Positions 6,091-6,187 of a stretch of DNA of 6,187 nucleotides are shown in pieces. The notes under the pieces were generated by a model that was given only the letters and a program-made list of their open reading frames with translations, was not told the DNA's origin and searched no databases. How positions within the stretch are numbered: position 1 is the stretch's first letter; every line of letters begins with the position of its first letter. The position numbers and the translations under genes were made by a program. This DNA comes from Gammaproteobacteria bacterium (lineage in GTDB: Bacteria > Pseudomonadota > Gammaproteobacteria > GCA-001735895). Location of the stretch: positions 1 through 6,187 of the forward strand of contig JAASSH010000145.1 in NCBI GenBank assembly GCA_021767985.1, read 5' to 3'.

Positions 6091-6187
6091 TCACCTGCGA
6101 TAAACCCGCGCCAGGGCCCAGACCTCGACATAGTCCACGCCGGCCCGGTGCAGTGTCCTGGTGATCTCGGCGACGGTCGACCCTGTA
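6091..6187 (-). CDS. comF: Probable ComF-family phosphoribosyltransferase-like protein, C-terminal end only
   Basis: Reading the minus strand from the right edge, one frame gives TGSTVAEITRTLHRAGVDYV followed by EVWALARVYRR and a TGA stop (6091-6093). This fits the C-terminus of ComF proteins: the end of the PRPP-binding loop (D-D-x-x-T-T-G-S/A-T), a helix ending in RAGA/RAG-V, and a final strand of the V-x-V-W-x-L-A-R type. ComF proteins are linked to DNA uptake during natural transformation and are found in most gammaproteobacteria. Only 31 residues are visible, so another phosphoribosyltransferase remains possible. The gene converges on the flavin reductase gene, with a REP-like hairpin between the two stops. 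Confidence 0.72.
   Translation of the reverse strand, partial: TGSTVAEITRTLHRAGVDYVEVWALARVYRR

Noticed and set aside
1..6187. CRISPR array, tRNA/rRNA gene, prophage, toxin-antitoxin or defence cassette
   Set aside because: I saw no regularly spaced direct repeats, no RNA-gene-like segment, no integrase or transposase gene, and no small paired genes. Nearly all sequence is covered by housekeeping or transport genes.

Overview
This 6.2 kb window looks like ordinary chromosomal DNA from a GC-rich gammaproteobacterium. The basis is the codon use (strongly G/C-ending), the close packing of genes, an iron-sulfur class I fumarase of the short Pseudomonas-like type, and intergenic palindromes of kinds common in that class. 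Nothing in it allows a genus call. Five protein genes are supported: four on the plus strand and the tail of a fifth on the minus strand. Two are cut by the window edges.

Positions 2-3614 hold a tight three-gene unit. It contains an ABC exporter ATPase (5' end missing), its ABC-2 type membrane partner overlapping by one base (TGATG), and a two-TrkA-C SLC13/DASS-type permease overlapping the partner by 10 bases. The first two genes together make an export pump of unknown substrate. The third is a separate ion-coupled carrier that is probably co-transcribed and translationally coupled. The ATPase has a leucine where the Q-loop glutamine is expected, and the carrier has Asn-Asn in place of the usual Ser-Asn in both substrate motifs.

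Positions 3615-3839 are intergenic. They carry a perfect 24-bp-arm palindrome (GGGTCAGAGTAAAAAC type) and a REP-like hairpin (ATTCCCG/CGGGAAT).

Positions 3840-5360 encode a complete class I fumarate hydratase (TCA cycle) with all three cluster cysteines. The 73-base gap after it holds a second, decayed palindrome of related design. Positions 5434-6051 encode a flavin reductase-like FMN-binding protein. It converges on the 3' end of a probable comF gene (minus strand, 6091 to the right edge). The 39 bases between the two are mostly a second copy of the REP-like hairpin, in opposite orientation.

I do not see a new defence, mobile or RNA system here. The points worth a second look are the palindromic repeats around the fumarase gene and the altered motifs in the two transporters.
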